Source of the DNA: Spirosoma profusum
GTDB taxonomy: Bacteria > Bacteroidota > Bacteroidia > Cytophagales > Spirosomataceae
Assembly (NCBI RefSeq): GCF_014699005.1
Contig: NZ_JACWZY010000017.1
Coordinates: forward strand, 108,761-172,760
Length of the DNA: 64,000 nt
Reading direction: 5' to 3'
The notes under the pieces are model-generated. The model was not told the origin of the DNA. It did not search any database and saw only the letters and a list, made by a program, of their open reading frames with translations. The position numbers were made by a program, and so were the translations under genes. This document shows, one piece after another, positions 1 through 11,231 of this stretch; within the stretch, counting starts at the first letter, position 1, and every line of letters starts with the position of its first letter.

Positions 1-1
1 A

Positions 2-2191
<2,190 letters not shown>

Positions 2192-2268
2192 CAAGGGAAA
2201 GGCACAAAATGATGGGGGACGTAGTGTTTTGAGGGACGTAGCCTTACGCTCAAATTACAGGCCTCTTA

Positions 2269-3651
2269 TTATTTTGTTTTCCTGAATTCAGCTCGTTTTT
2301 GCTGACTCCAGTAGGCGCTACGTACCTGTGTACCTTCTACCACAAATTCGATCGTTGTGGGCTTTTGCCTGATTACTGGCAGATAAAACAACGTAGCGGA
2401 TTGGGCATACAAACCCATATGCATGCCCGATTGATTCGACAGATCACAATATAAACGGTCACCTTCTTTGTACACCCGTAACGATTCGGTGCTATCTGCT
2501 ACGTAGACATACTTGCCGACGTAGCGGTTCAGTACGTCGTCCGAAAGTGTTAAATCTTTGTAAGCACTGCTACGTTCCTGACTTGTAAGCTTATCAAGTA
2601 TCGTTTCAGAAAAGCTGAAGAAACTATCATCCTCAGCATTCATTAGGGCAGCTATATACAAATCCTGTTCGGGCAAATACATTTCCATACTTCGGAAACC
2701 ATCGATCGCTCCACCATGTCCGATGGACGGACTGCCCTTCCAGTCTCTGATGAACCAGCCATATCCATATTCAGACAATCGACCCTCAGCTAGTTTGAAG
2801 GGAGTAAACGCTTTTTCCAGGCTTTCTTTTTTCAATAGCTTATTGGCATATAATGCCTGATGCCACTGAAATAAGTCGCCCACAGTTGATAGCAATGCAC
2901 CGGCACTAAAGACCTGATTCATGCTAAGATAATCAATGTTAGCATAGCCATTCTGGCCATTTTTATATCCATTTACCCTGTTTTTAATGAGCTGGGTAGG
3001 CGAATCATAATACGTATTGAATAAGCCTGCACGCTTTAAGATGTGTTCCTGCAAATAGGTCTGGTAACTCATCCCCGAAACTCGTTCAATGATTTGACCC
3101 AGCAGCAAATAATTTGAATTGCTATAGCCATATTTAGAGTTAGGAGCAAAGATTAAAGGAAGCTTTGCCAAGCTATCGATGAGTTGTTTGACCGGAAAAT
3201 CAATGCGTATTGCATTGGGGATATGAAAATCCAGTACTTGGTAATCTACGATACCAGAAGTATGCGTAAGCAGGTTTTCGATAGTAATACGTCCTTTATT
3301 GGAAAAGACTGGGACAAACTTTTGTAGGCTATCCTGAAGTGAAATCTTACCTTGTTCAACTAATTGCAGTAAGGCAACGGCTGTAAATTGTTTGGTGATT
3401 GAACCAATGCGGAAAACCATATCAGTCCGAGATGGTACGCCTAACTCAATGTTAGCCATCCCTACGGCTTTCTGGTAAATAATTTGTCCTTTCCTGGCTA
3501 CTAACACAACACAGGCGGGCGTATTGGGATTGTACTTTTCTGTTAGCAGCTCGTCCACCTGGTTGAGCAGTCGTTTATCCTGTTTGGTTTGTGCCAATGG
3601 CGCTAGCTGGAAATTCAGCAAAAAATAAGCGAGAGAAAGAATGTACTTCAT
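2269..3651 (-). CDS. Serine hydrolase of the beta-lactamase / penicillin-binding-protein-like fold
   Basis: A secreted or envelope serine hydrolase of the class C beta-lactamase/DD-peptidase fold. The N-terminus has a hydrophobic signal peptide ending near PLAQ. The nucleophile motif S-I-T-K is at about residue 84, Y-S-N at about 176, and an H-G-G motif near 310, in the order expected for the family. About 100 extra C-terminal residues form a separate, probably beta-rich domain. The longest frame begins at a TTG at 3669. ATGs at 3666 and 3651 follow, and 3651 gives the most ordinary signal peptide. Bacteroidota carry many such enzymes acting as peptidases or esterases, so antibiotic hydrolysis cannot be assumed. 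It stands alone, reading away from a small TPR gene. Confidence 0.88.
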   Translation of the reverse strand: MKYILSLAYFLLNFQLAPLAQTKQDKRLLNQVDELLTEKYNPNTPACVVLVARKGQIIYQKAVGMANIELGVPSRTDMVFRIGSITKQFTAVALLQLVEQGKISLQDSLQKFVPVFSNKGRITIENLLTHTSGIVDYQVLDFHIPNAIRIDFPVKQLIDSLAKLPLIFAPNSKYGYSNSNYLLLGQIIERVSGMSYQTYLQEHILKRAGLFNTYYDSPTQLIKNRVNGYKNGQNGYANIDYLSMNQVFSAGALLSTVGDLFQWHQALYANKLLKKESLEKAFTPFKLAEGRLSEYGYGWFIRDWKGSPSIGHGGAIDGFRSMEMYLPEQDLYIAALMNAEDDSFFSFSETILDKLTSQERSSAYKDLTLSDDVLNRYVGKYVYVADSTESLRVYKEGDRLYCDLSNQSGMHMGLYAQSATLFYLPVIRQKPTTIEFVVEGTQVRSAYWSQQKRAEFRKTK

Positions 3652-3854
3652 AGCAAAGTATTTCATCAACGTATAGCCCGACTATTACGAGTGACCGTAA
3701 ACGAGTCATTTGAGGCAGGTTTCGTCGCAAAACACAGAAATACCACTACTAGATTCTACTCAAATTCAGATTTGAGCGTCTATTTTCATTACCCGAGATC
3801 TCAAAAGTATGGTACTTGTTCAACTAAATTCAGCCGATACGTAGCGTCATTATC

Positions 3855-4184
3855 CTACCAATCATCGTCTTCATCGTCAAAGGCTTGCTGCGCTCGCTTC
3901 AACTCCTGAAGTGTTTTCTGATTATTTTGTGCCTGCGCTAACGTAATTCCTTTATCATAGAGCATTGCTGCCTTATCACGCTCGTCAAGTTCGGCATACA
4001 GAGCAGCAGCGTGATAATACGTTGGTAGGTAATCCGGATGTTCGTTTAGTAATTTCTCGAAATAAAACCGCGCCTGCTCGGGTCGACCATTCAAAAACTC
4101 CATGGCCAATGCATAAACATTGAACGGTTCACTGGGTTCTTCTTCTACGTAGCGCATCAATTGCTCAATCCTTTCCGTATTCAT
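3855..4184 (-). CDS. Small tetratricopeptide-repeat protein
   Basis: A 109-residue soluble protein without a signal peptide. Residues 20-100 form about two TPR helix pairs (pattern A-x-x-F/Y, with A-L-A-M-E-F and A-A-A-L-Y-A-E-L), and it ends in an acidic tail F-D-D-E-D-D-D-W. TPR proteins of this size usually act as protein-binding adaptors; no partner is evident. It is transcribed divergently from etfB with 142 bp between the starts. The ATG at 4184 is the first in frame and begins a sensible helical protein. Confidence 0.75.
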   Translation of the reverse strand: MNTERIEQLMRYVEEEPSEPFNVYALAMEFLNGRPEQARFYFEKLLNEHPDYLPTYYHAAALYAELDERDKAAMLYDKGITLAQAQNNQKTLQELKRAQQAFDDEDDDW

Positions 4185-4326
4185 GATTTACAATAAAAAT
4201 GGTATGCAAGCATACTATTTTTTCACGATTGATTTGTATTTTTGACCCGAAAAATAGTTATCCGGCAATAATTTTCGTAACAACTGGCTGACTATTGCCC
4301 AACACTCACAAAACCTCAAATTAACT
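4185..4326 (+). promoter_or_regulatory. Divergent intergenic region with a candidate -7 box for etfB
   Basis: The sequence TATTTTTG at 4237-4244 fits the Bacteroidota -7 consensus TAnnTTTG and lies about 80 bases before the etfB ATG. No good TTTG -33 box is seen at the usual 17-23 base spacing, so the assignment is weak. The region must also hold the promoter of the TPR gene on the other strand. Confidence 0.35.
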
Positions 4327-5064
4327 ATGAAAATTTTAGTGTGTGTGACGAGTGTGCCCGACACGACCACCAAAATTGCCTTTACCGATAACAATACTAA
4401 GCTAAATAAGGCAGGTGTTACGTTCATTACTGGCCCATACGACGACTATGCCCTGGCACGGGCTGTTGAGTTAAAAGAAAAAACCGGTGCGTCAGTAACA
4501 GTACTGAACGTAGGGGAAGCTGATTCGGAACCAGTGCTACGTAAATGTCTGGCCATCGGTGCCGACGATGCGATACGTATCAATGCCGAGCCAACGGATG
4601 CCTATTTTGTTGCCGAACAGATTGCGGCCATTGCCAAACAAAATCAATATGACCTGATTCTAATGGGACGAGAATCCATCGATTTCAATGGAGGTCAAGT
4701 TCATGGGATTGTGGGTGAAATGCTCAATACACCATCTATTTCGCCTGTGATGCTGCTGGATATTGACGGCGAAACGGCTAAAATCACCCGCGAGATCGAA
4801 GGGGGCAAGGAAAGCCTGGAAGCCAAACTTCCACTCGTTCTTGGTTGTCAGGAGCCCATTGCCGAATGGAAAATCCCCAACATGCGCGGCATAATGACCG
4901 CCCGGACTAAACCTCTTAACGTAGTAGAACCAAGTGGCACTGATAAGCTTACCACCGTTGCCAGCTACGAACTTCCTGCCCCACGTGGAGCCGTAAAAAT
5001 GATTCCGGCTGACGAAGCCGAGAAGCTTATCCAACTCCTTCATAGCGAAGCCAAAGTGATATAA
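4327..5064 (+). CDS. etfB: Electron transfer flavoprotein subunit beta
   Basis: This is the beta subunit of the ETF heterodimer, which carries electrons from acyl-CoA dehydrogenases to ETF-quinone oxidoreductase. The 245 residues match the usual length. The N-terminus MKILVCVTSVPDT and the segment G-R-E-S-I-D-F-N-G-G-Q-V (about residues 111-122) are typical of the family, where this region lies at the nucleotide-binding face. The alpha subunit follows 146 bases downstream on the same strand, the normal arrangement in this phylum. The gap between the two contains an inverted repeat, so expression of the second subunit may be attenuated or separately promoted. Confidence 0.95.
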   Translation: MKILVCVTSVPDTTTKIAFTDNNTKLNKAGVTFITGPYDDYALARAVELKEKTGASVTVLNVGEADSEPVLRKCLAIGADDAIRINAEPTDAYFVAEQIAAIAKQNQYDLILMGRESIDFNGGQVHGIVGEMLNTPSISPVMLLDIDGETAKITREIEGGKESLEAKLPLVLGCQEPIAEWKIPNMRGIMTARTKPLNVVEPSGTDKLTTVASYELPAPRGAVKMIPADEAEKLIQLLHSEAKVI

Positions 5065-5105
5065 AGTTATAAAACGATCCGCCGTTGCGGTTGTAGGGGT
5101 ATAGC

Positions 5106-5158
5106 GTTGTAAAGTTGCGAATCCACGCCGGGGCTGACGCGCTCATGAACTTTACAAC
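5106..5158. repeat. Inverted repeat between etfB and etfA
   Basis: Two perfect 11-base arms (GTTGTAAAGTT at 5106-5116 and its complement at 5148-5158) enclose a 31-base loop, with weaker pairing outside. There is no T-run after it. It may be a weak attenuator or a decayed dispersed intergenic palindrome. Confidence 0.5.
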
Positions 5159-5210
5159 TCTGTAACTCTACTGTTTTATTACCTCACAAACAATATAACT
5201 CCTCAAACTT

Positions 5211-6173
5211 ATGTCTGTCCTCATATTTGCTGAATTAGACGAAGGAAAAATCAAGAAATCTGCCCAGGAAGCCATTTTTTACGGTGCAAAGGTCGCCCAA
5301 ATGATGGGTACGTCTGCTACGGCTATTATCATTGGTTCAGCTGATAATACTGAACTGGCATCCGCAGGAAATTTTGGTGCAACCAAAGTGCTTCACGCAG
5401 CTGATGCTAAACTGAATGAACCCAATGGCATGGCTTATGCCACTGTTGTGGCGGCTGCCGCCCAACAGGAAAACAGCAAGGTGGTTGTTCTGGCCAAATC
5501 GTCGCTGGGCGATGCCATGACTGCTCGACTGGCTGGTAAACTAAAGGCAGGGCTGGCGGCTAACGTAGTGGATTTGCCGGATTTATCAAACGGTTTCCGC
5601 GTTAAAAGCAGCATTTATACGGGAAAAGCGTTCGCCTATAATGAACTCAAAGCTGATGTTAAAATACTGGCAATCAAAAAAAATACCATCACTCCAGAAG
5701 CCAGCGATGCAGCAGCCATTGTGGAACCTTTCACCCCCACCCTGAACGATGCCGATTTTGCTATTTCGGTGAAAAGTACGGAGAAATCATCGGGCGATAT
5801 CCTGCTTCCTGAAGCCGATTTAGTCGTATCAGCGGGTCGCGGATTGAAAGGGCCTGAAAACTGGGGTATCGTAGAGGATTTAGCAAAAGCCCTTCACGCA
5901 GCAACAGCCTGCTCAAAGCCAGTGTCAGATCTCGACTGGCGCCCTCACTCCGAACACGTTGGGCAAACCGGGCTAAAGATTAGTCCTAATTTGTACATTG
6001 CCTGTGGTATTTCGGGCGCTATTCAACACTTGGCGGGCGTAAACTCATCAAAGGTTATTGTTGTTATCAACAAGGACGCTGACGCACCATTTTTTAAATC
6101 AGCCGATTATGGTATCGTTGGTGATGTGTTTGACGTACTGCCTCGTTTAACTAAAGCGGTGAATGCGTTATGA
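5211..6173 (+). CDS. etfA: Electron transfer flavoprotein subunit alpha
   Basis: This is the FAD-binding alpha subunit of ETF. The 320 residues show an N-terminal adenine-nucleotide-hydrolase-like domain (1-190) and a C-terminal FAD domain with S-A-G-R-G-L-K (about 206-212), V-G-Q-T-G (about 246) and Y-I-A-C-G-I-S-G-A-I-Q-H (about 262-273), all hallmarks of the family. It works with the product of the upstream gene to feed electrons from fatty-acid or amino-acid oxidation into the quinone pool. The stop codon runs directly into a 28-base imperfect palindrome. Confidence 0.95.
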   Translation: MSVLIFAELDEGKIKKSAQEAIFYGAKVAQMMGTSATAIIIGSADNTELASAGNFGATKVLHAADAKLNEPNGMAYATVVAAAAQQENSKVVVLAKSSLGDAMTARLAGKLKAGLAANVVDLPDLSNGFRVKSSIYTGKAFAYNELKADVKILAIKKNTITPEASDAAAIVEPFTPTLNDADFAISVKSTEKSSGDILLPEADLVVSAGRGLKGPENWGIVEDLAKALHAATACSKPVSDLDWRPHSEHVGQTGLKISPNLYIACGISGAIQHLAGVNSSKVIVVINKDADAPFFKSADYGIVGDVFDVLPRLTKAVNAL

Positions 6174-6249
6174 GTGATGAGCTATAAGTGATGAGTGGTG
6201 CGCTATTTTTCGCGGCCAATTCATCACTCATCGCTTATAACTCATCACT
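6173..6249. repeat. Imperfect palindrome at the etfA stop codon
   Basis: Arms 6173-6200 and 6222-6249 are complementary over 28 bases with three mismatches. They are built from the quasi-repeated word GTGATGAG. The left arm begins at the last base of the etfA stop codon. A related word recurs inside the coding end of the VWA gene at 63928-63960. It probably acts as a transcript-end hairpin of a dispersed family. Confidence 0.75.
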
Positions 6250-6269
6250 TTAATTGTTAAATTCGCGTC

Positions 6270-6866
6270 GTGGATAAAATTAAGCTGGAAATATTAGGGC
6301 TCTCTCCCAGTCAGTCGCAATCGGGATCGTTTGCACTGGTTTTAGGCGAAGAATATGGTAACCGACGGTTACCCATTATCATTGGCATGTTTGAAGCGCA
6401 GGCTATTGCGATTGAGATTGAAAAAATTGTACCGAACAGGCCTATGACGCATGATTTGTTCAAACAGTTTGCCGAGCATTTTAAATTTACAGTGCGCGAA
6501 ATAATGATTTCCGATTTACGCGAGGGTATTTTCTTCGCCAAAATCGTGTGCTTTGATGGTGTACGCGAAAGTGTAATTGACGCCCGGCCTTCAGACGCTA
6601 TTGCGATTGGTATCCGGTTCGACGTACCGATCTATACAAATGAGTCTATTTTGTCGGAGGCTGGCATTACAGCTAACGGCAATGATGAGGATGAAGAGCA
6701 GGAAGAACTGGTACGTTCATCAAATCGGCCAACAGCGCGTTCCTTCAGTGATCAGTTGAAAAATGCTTCCTCCGAAGAATTGCAACGTATGCTTGAGGAA
6801 GCGTTAGGTAACGAAGAATATGAACGTGCGGCTAAAATTCGTGACGAAATGAGTAAGCGTAATTAA
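6270..6866 (+). CDS. Bifunctional nuclease (DUF151) family protein with C-terminal UVR motif
   Basis: Residues 1-130 form a DUF151/BFN domain (R-R-L-P-I-I-I-G near 32 and the D-A-R-P-S-D-A-I-A-I core near 104-113). A linker of acidic residues follows, and the last 30 residues resemble a UVR/UvrB-UvrC interaction motif (E-E-Y-E-R-A-A-K-I-R-D-E-M). Family members have been described as nucleases and as stress-linked proteins in plants and bacteria. The UVR motif suggests contact with another protein. The start is GTG at 6270, chosen because the domain begins immediately at M-D-K-I-K-L. It lies 96 bases after etfA across a palindrome. Its last sense codon begins a 38-base perfect inverted repeat. 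Confidence 0.88.
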   Translation: MDKIKLEILGLSPSQSQSGSFALVLGEEYGNRRLPIIIGMFEAQAIAIEIEKIVPNRPMTHDLFKQFAEHFKFTVREIMISDLREGIFFAKIVCFDGVRESVIDARPSDAIAIGIRFDVPIYTNESILSEAGITANGNDEDEEQEELVRSSNRPTARSFSDQLKNASSEELQRMLEEALGNEEYERAAKIRDEMSKRN

Positions 6867-6945
6867 TTAGTTATTGTCCCATAAACAAAGAGAGCTATCC
6901 AATACAGATAGCTCTCTTTGTTTATGGGACAATAACTAATTAATT
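6861..6945. terminator. Bidirectional terminator-like perfect 38-base inverted repeat
   Basis: Arms 6861-6898 and 6908-6945 are perfectly complementary over 38 bases around a 9-base loop. The left arm starts at the last sense codon of the DUF151 gene and includes its stop. The structure lies between that gene and the convergent sigma-factor gene, so it can end transcripts from both sides. The A/T-rich outer ends provide a short U tract on either strand. Confidence 0.85.
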
Positions 6946-6999
6946 ACTTAAGGCACTTATCTGGGCTAATAAAATTTGAATAGTCTGCTAAGTAGGTGC

Positions 7000-7548
7000 T
7001 TACAAACACTGCGCATATAAGGTTCGTGCTACGTCACGAGCGCGTTTCAGTCGCATTTTCATCGCGCTAATACTAACCTGGTTTTCATTAGCCATATCGG
7101 CTATGTCTTTCCCTACAACGTAACGTTCGCGCAGTAAACGACGATTGTAAGCAGAAAGCTGACTGAGCACCTGTTCAGCAGCCTGCCAGCGCTCATCTAA
7201 CGTTATAGGCTCATCATCCAGCACTTCAGTGGATGGCTCTTTTACATAATCGATCACCCGATATGTTGATCTAGCCTGCTGTTGCCGCAAATTGAAACAG
7301 TGATTTCGTGTAATCGTATATAACCAGGTGGAGAAACTAGACTGGTGACGGAAGGCCGGCAATCGCGAAAACACTTTGCAGAACACTTCCTGCACCTGAT
7401 CATGGGCCTCCTCGGAGTTCTCTAGAAAGCGGAGACAGGATTGATAAACCTTATGGTTATAACGTTGATAAAGTTCGTTGAAACTAGCGGTTTCTTTATC
7501 TTCTACAAACTGGTAAACTAACTCTTCATCAGTGAATGTATTTTTCAT
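7000..7548 (-). CDS. ECF (sigma-70 family) RNA polymerase sigma factor
   Basis: A 182-residue extracytoplasmic-function sigma factor. Region 2 spans about residues 20-95 (F-N-E-L-Y-Q-R-Y, then D-Q-V-Q-E-V-F and S-T-W-L-Y-T-I-T-R-N). Region 4 spans about 120-178, with a helix-turn-helix (V-G-K-D-I-A-D-M, then Q-V-S-I-S-A-M-K-M-R-L-K-R-A). No anti-sigma gene is adjacent on either side. The gene upstream on the same strand is separated by a strong terminator, so this looks like an orphan sigma factor with its own promoter in the 362-base gap. Its regulon cannot be read from the window. Confidence 0.93.
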   Translation of the reverse strand: MKNTFTDEELVYQFVEDKETASFNELYQRYNHKVYQSCLRFLENSEEAHDQVQEVFCKVFSRLPAFRHQSSFSTWLYTITRNHCFNLRQQQARSTYRVIDYVKEPSTEVLDDEPITLDERWQAAEQVLSQLSAYNRRLLRERYVVGKDIADMANENQVSISAMKMRLKRARDVARTLYAQCL

Positions 7549-7910
7549 AATAGAATAACCTGGGACATAGTTTTAGGCCATGCCAGTCAGCTATAGTTAA
7601 ATAATGAATAATACAGACCACCACGTGAGGCATGTAAAAACAGTAGCGACATTATCTATTAATTATAAACTGTGCACTACTCTTTTATCGGGGGACTGCC
7701 TTAACTAATGATCGTTAGACGGGGAGGGTATCAAAAAGTAATCAATAATTTTAAAAAATTTTCTCCATTGAGAATTCGTCAATCGATTACTCATAATAGG
7801 TCAATTATGGCCTTTTACTGTTGTTTTATTTTTTATTAATTCTTTCACAAGCAGCAATAAAAAAAGCCGGGAGTGTCAACTCCCGGCTTTCTTGTAAAGT
7901 ACTCTGTTAC
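7549..7910. other. Intergenic region upstream of the sigma factor
   Basis: A 362-base AT-rich gap with no credible ORF. It holds the terminator of the upstream envelope-protein gene (7863-7890), and by position should hold the sigma-factor promoter. No exact TAnnTTTG box was found on the minus strand near 7548. Confidence 0.6.
7863..7890 (-). terminator. Rho-independent terminator of the 684-aa frame envelope gene
   Basis: Arms AAAGCCGGGAG (7863-7873) and its complement (7880-7890) enclose a 6-base loop and run into a T-rich tract on the minus strand, 20 bases after the stop of the gene at 7911. Confidence 0.88.
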
Positions 7911-9941
7911 TTATTCCACACCGAAGATTGCATCCCGGCGACCGCTGTTACCAGCCCGACGGCGCGTTGCTTTTTTCGCTGGTGCAGGAGGAGCTAGCAA
8001 CTTAGCTTTTTGCTCGTCTGTCAGTGGCTTCAAGTCAGTGATCGAGTAGCTGTCGTCGCTAATCGTCGTGTTGAAGCTACCCACCGTTTGCTCAGGCTGA
8101 CCGTTGCAAGGCAGTTTCGTAACTGTGAATACAGCGCGGAAGTACTGTACTTGCGGACGTACCCGACGACCTTTGAAACGGATAGCGTTGCCACTTTCAA
8201 TTTTCGTTTTCTCAGCCTGTAACTGTTGAGCAAGGCCACCTGGCAGTTCGCGCAGGTTCAGGATTACCGTGTTGGTATCAAATTCTACTGAAGCATTAGC
8301 CAGCAGACGGTTCAGACCACGGTAACGTAACCGAGTCACCGTATCCCCTACCGACGTAATCGTACCGTTACAGTAGCAGACATTGGCTACTTCACGAGTA
8401 TATGGCGTGCGGTAATAAACTTCTAGGCGCTCAAGTTTGTGACGGTATTCGCAATCAGCAACAATTGCTTGTTTTGGACGAATGCTAGCGAAACTGGTTG
8501 TATTTACTTCACCTATACACGTACCACACTTAGCAGTCTGCTTGTTGTGAACCGTTACGTAGTAGAAACCTGGGTTAAGCTGACCATTCGAGAAGTAAGC
8601 GGTTGGGAACGTCAACGTAGTATCGGTTGTGTTTTCCAACTGAGCAATTACCTGGTCAGTTGCGCCAGCAACTACAGAATCCGGACGGTAGTACAAACGA
8701 GCCGTAAACGTTTCGTTCTTGGGACTTGGAGTCGTGCTACGCCAGCTAATGACCGGAGCCGCTGCCGCAGTGTTAACAGGGGCCGATTGCTGTGCGTTTG
8801 TACTATCCACAAAGGCCAGCGATGCGCCTTTCAGCGAAGCGCCATTGAAGCGTACATTCAACTCAGGCATTTGTTCGCAGGTTGGGCAGGTAACTGGTGC
8901 TTTGGGGATAAGTTTCTTCTGAACAAAACCTTTCCGAACCGCTACACCTGCACTGAAACCACCATGTTTCCGTGTGAACTCATAAATGACAGATGGGTTC
9001 TCAAAACCGTTAACAATCAGATAGTTCAACTTCGTGATAAACCCTTGTCCCTGAATACCAATGTTCCAGTTGTTCTTAAGCGGGAAGAATACAGCTAACG
9101 AACCCAGTGCACCTAAGTGATACAGGTTTGAGCTTGGGTTTACCGTACGAATCAGAGCGCCACCAGATACCAGCGGACCACTTGGTATAATATTACCCTG
9201 TGAAGGAACAAAGGCCGCGATCGTAGCCGCTTCCGTACGGAAGAGACCTCCCCGAGCTGCTGCCTCGATGAACGTAGTGGCTTCTGGATTCCGGCGGCTA
9301 CGGGCAATAGTAAACGTCAGAACTGGACCAACCGTCAGGAACATATCTTCCGACGGGCGTTGGTTGATAGTCACCTGGTTTTGACTAATACCTCGTGCTG
9401 AAGCTAAGCCGTAGAGATAATCCCGATAAATGCTACGTGTTACGTAGTTCTGATAGCCGTAAGCGGCCCCTACAGCAAATCGTAGGCGTCGGGTAGCGGG
9501 GGTCAGGAAATAATCAACGTTCGCTGTGATGTTAAAACCAGCACCATTGTAAAGGGTGTTGTCACGTTTGTTTGGACCAAACGTGTTTTCCCATGTACCG
9601 CAATAAGCAAAGTTGGGCCCTGCAAACAGCCCAATGCGCCAGGGCGATAACCGACGTACCAGAATAAACGTCTGGAAAGTAGTGTCACAGTCGTCAAGTT
9701 CGGCTACGTCACTTGCCACGGCTTTGAAATCACTTCGACGTAGCGTATCGGTATAAATACCTTTGCCTAATCGATAGATGTTTTCGCGTTCGTACATCCC
9801 GCTGGATGCAGTAGTTGACGTAGCGGGTTGAACCCGGACCGTATCAGCCTGTTGAGCAAGGCTTACAGAAGGTATTGCAAAACTTAGCAACACGAGTCCA
9901 GCCAGCATCCTCATGGGGTGTTGTTGGATAAATGTTCGCAT
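7911..9941 (-). CDS. Large secreted envelope protein of unknown function
   Basis: About 676 residues, not recognised as a named family. The ATG at 9941 gives a signal peptide (hydrophobic A-G-L-V-L-L-S-F-A, ending near SLAQQ); the longer frame starts at a TTG. Roughly the first half after the signal resembles an outer-membrane or beta-rich domain (alternating aromatic and glycine residues: W-R-I-G-L-F-A-G-P-N-F-A-Y). The second half looks like Ig-like or beta-sandwich modules. Paired cysteines (C-P-T-C, C-G-T-C, C-Y-C) suggest disulfides or a bound cofactor. The C-terminus is a basic tail (A-K-K-A-T-R-R-R) followed by a short acidic end. It is monocistronic with a strong terminator. A function cannot be assigned from sequence alone. 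Confidence 0.72.
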   Translation of the reverse strand: MRTFIQQHPMRMLAGLVLLSFAIPSVSLAQQADTVRVQPATSTTASSGMYERENIYRLGKGIYTDTLRRSDFKAVASDVAELDDCDTTFQTFILVRRLSPWRIGLFAGPNFAYCGTWENTFGPNKRDNTLYNGAGFNITANVDYFLTPATRRLRFAVGAAYGYQNYVTRSIYRDYLYGLASARGISQNQVTINQRPSEDMFLTVGPVLTFTIARSRRNPEATTFIEAAARGGLFRTEAATIAAFVPSQGNIIPSGPLVSGGALIRTVNPSSNLYHLGALGSLAVFFPLKNNWNIGIQGQGFITKLNYLIVNGFENPSVIYEFTRKHGGFSAGVAVRKGFVQKKLIPKAPVTCPTCEQMPELNVRFNGASLKGASLAFVDSTNAQQSAPVNTAAAAPVISWRSTTPSPKNETFTARLYYRPDSVVAGATDQVIAQLENTTDTTLTFPTAYFSNGQLNPGFYYVTVHNKQTAKCGTCIGEVNTTSFASIRPKQAIVADCEYRHKLERLEVYYRTPYTREVANVCYCNGTITSVGDTVTRLRYRGLNRLLANASVEFDTNTVILNLRELPGGLAQQLQAEKTKIESGNAIRFKGRRVRPQVQYFRAVFTVTKLPCNGQPEQTVGSFNTTISDDSYSITDLKPLTDEQKAKLLAPPAPAKKATRRRAGNSGRRDAIFGVE

Positions 9942-9965
9942 ATTTATTGAGTTAATTTGACGCAA

Positions 9966-10653
9966 TGTTTCTAACTAAATTTCAATTCTTCCAAGTACCA
10001 GCGTATAATCTTAGGCAACGGTCACTCCACTATTTTAGTAGAGTTTCACGCAATAATCGGCTGTACTATCGTATAAATGAGGCCTCCCAGGGCTTCATTT
10101 ACTATATGACTAACTTCCCCGATAAATGTTTGCAGGTTACTCGTAAAATATTTTTATACCGTTACCTGCGAACAATAAATGAACCTAATTCTACAACTAG
10201 ATTCTGGCTAGCTAGTGGGATAGGGCATTCATGAAATCACCCCTCATTCCTGATTTTTTTACAATGTTAAGACTGAATTGCAAAAGTCAATTCATCTTAT
10301 CAATATTTTTTCAGTATCTGTTACGAAACAGCTTCATTTTCAGCATAGCTGCGTCATAAGGCTATTTCATAGTAAACTCTTTATTTAAGATTGCCTATTC
10401 CTGTCTTTTTTTCTACTAGAAAATTGCTCCCTTTTTCATTGCCAATAATAGTAATAAACAAGTGATAAAAAAATATTTTATCCATTTGTCAGTGTTTGAC
10501 GTGCACATTCACTCTATTTTCTCAATTGTTCTACCTTTTTTACCATTTTGGGATAGGATACAATAGGCTCTTGTAACGTATTTATATACGTCATCACCCA
10601 GCTTTCCCAGTTTGATAGCCCTCCGTTGTAATCAAAGCAATTGAAGAACTCGT
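9966..10653. other. Long AT-rich gap without a supported gene
   Basis: 688 bases. A plus-strand open frame (9965-10234) has no domain, poor codon character and overlaps the upstream side of the envelope-protein gene, so it is not called. No tRNA, hairpin with T-run or repeat array was seen. The minus-strand promoter of the envelope protein should lie near 9950-10050. Confidence 0.55.
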
Positions 10654-11103
10654 TTAAAATTCCAGTTTAACTGTCGTCTGAATTAGATTAGTCGCACATT
10701 TAGCAATGGTTTTACCATCGGCAGCCACGATACGTCCTTCGCAATGAATAATATTCTTACCCTCCCGAACTAACTCAGCAATTGCTGTAACCAAACTGCC
10801 TATATAGGCAGCATGTAAGAAATCTACTGCCAGGTTAACTGATGTATACGCATAAGGGCGGCCCAGCGAAAAGACCATTGTACCGATCAAATCATCCAGA
10901 ATAGCAGCAGATGCCCCTCCGTGTAAAACTTTAGCGGGGTTAGTTAACTCCTCCCGAACCATAAAATCAACCTCCATTCGTCCATAATCCACCGTCCTTA
11001 TAGTGCCATTGAGCCATCGGCCAAACGGCGAAATACTGATACGCATACTTTCTCCAATCCGGGAACGGAAGAAATCAAGGCGGGTATTTGTAGAAGAATC
11101 CAT
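10654..11103 (-). CDS. PaaI-type hotdog-fold thioesterase
   Basis: The 149 residues match the single hotdog domain of the PaaI/YbgC-like acyl-CoA thioesterases. The helix motif L-H-G-G-A-S-A-A-I-L-D-D (about residues 60-71) is the hallmark: HGG followed by an acidic residue on the central helix, which carries the catalytic carboxylate. Such enzymes hydrolyse acyl- or aryl-CoA esters as quality-control steps in catabolic pathways. No catabolic operon adjoins; it is divergent from the ComA-like gene across about 128 bases. The substrate is unknown. Confidence 0.88.
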   Translation of the reverse strand: MDSSTNTRLDFFRSRIGESMRISISPFGRWLNGTIRTVDYGRMEVDFMVREELTNPAKVLHGGASAAILDDLIGTMVFSLGRPYAYTSVNLAVDFLHAAYIGSLVTAIAELVREGKNIIHCEGRIVAADGKTIAKCATNLIQTTVKLEF

Positions 11104-11231
11104 ATTCCTAAAATAGCATTAAACTAAGCTATAGGGCCGCAAGTTGCTATTAATTGTGGACTTTCTTGGGAGATTTTCAAGACTTGTACTACTTTTGGGC
11201 GATTTTTAGTACGCCTACTTTATCGCTCCCT

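Noticed and set aside
8439..9098. 219-residue plus-strand frame within the envelope protein gene
   Set aside because: No family match and antisense to a gene with signal peptide and own terminator.
9965..10234. 89-residue plus-strand frame after the large envelope protein gene
   Set aside because: No domain, starts within the upstream side of another gene, and the composition is unlike the coding regions.
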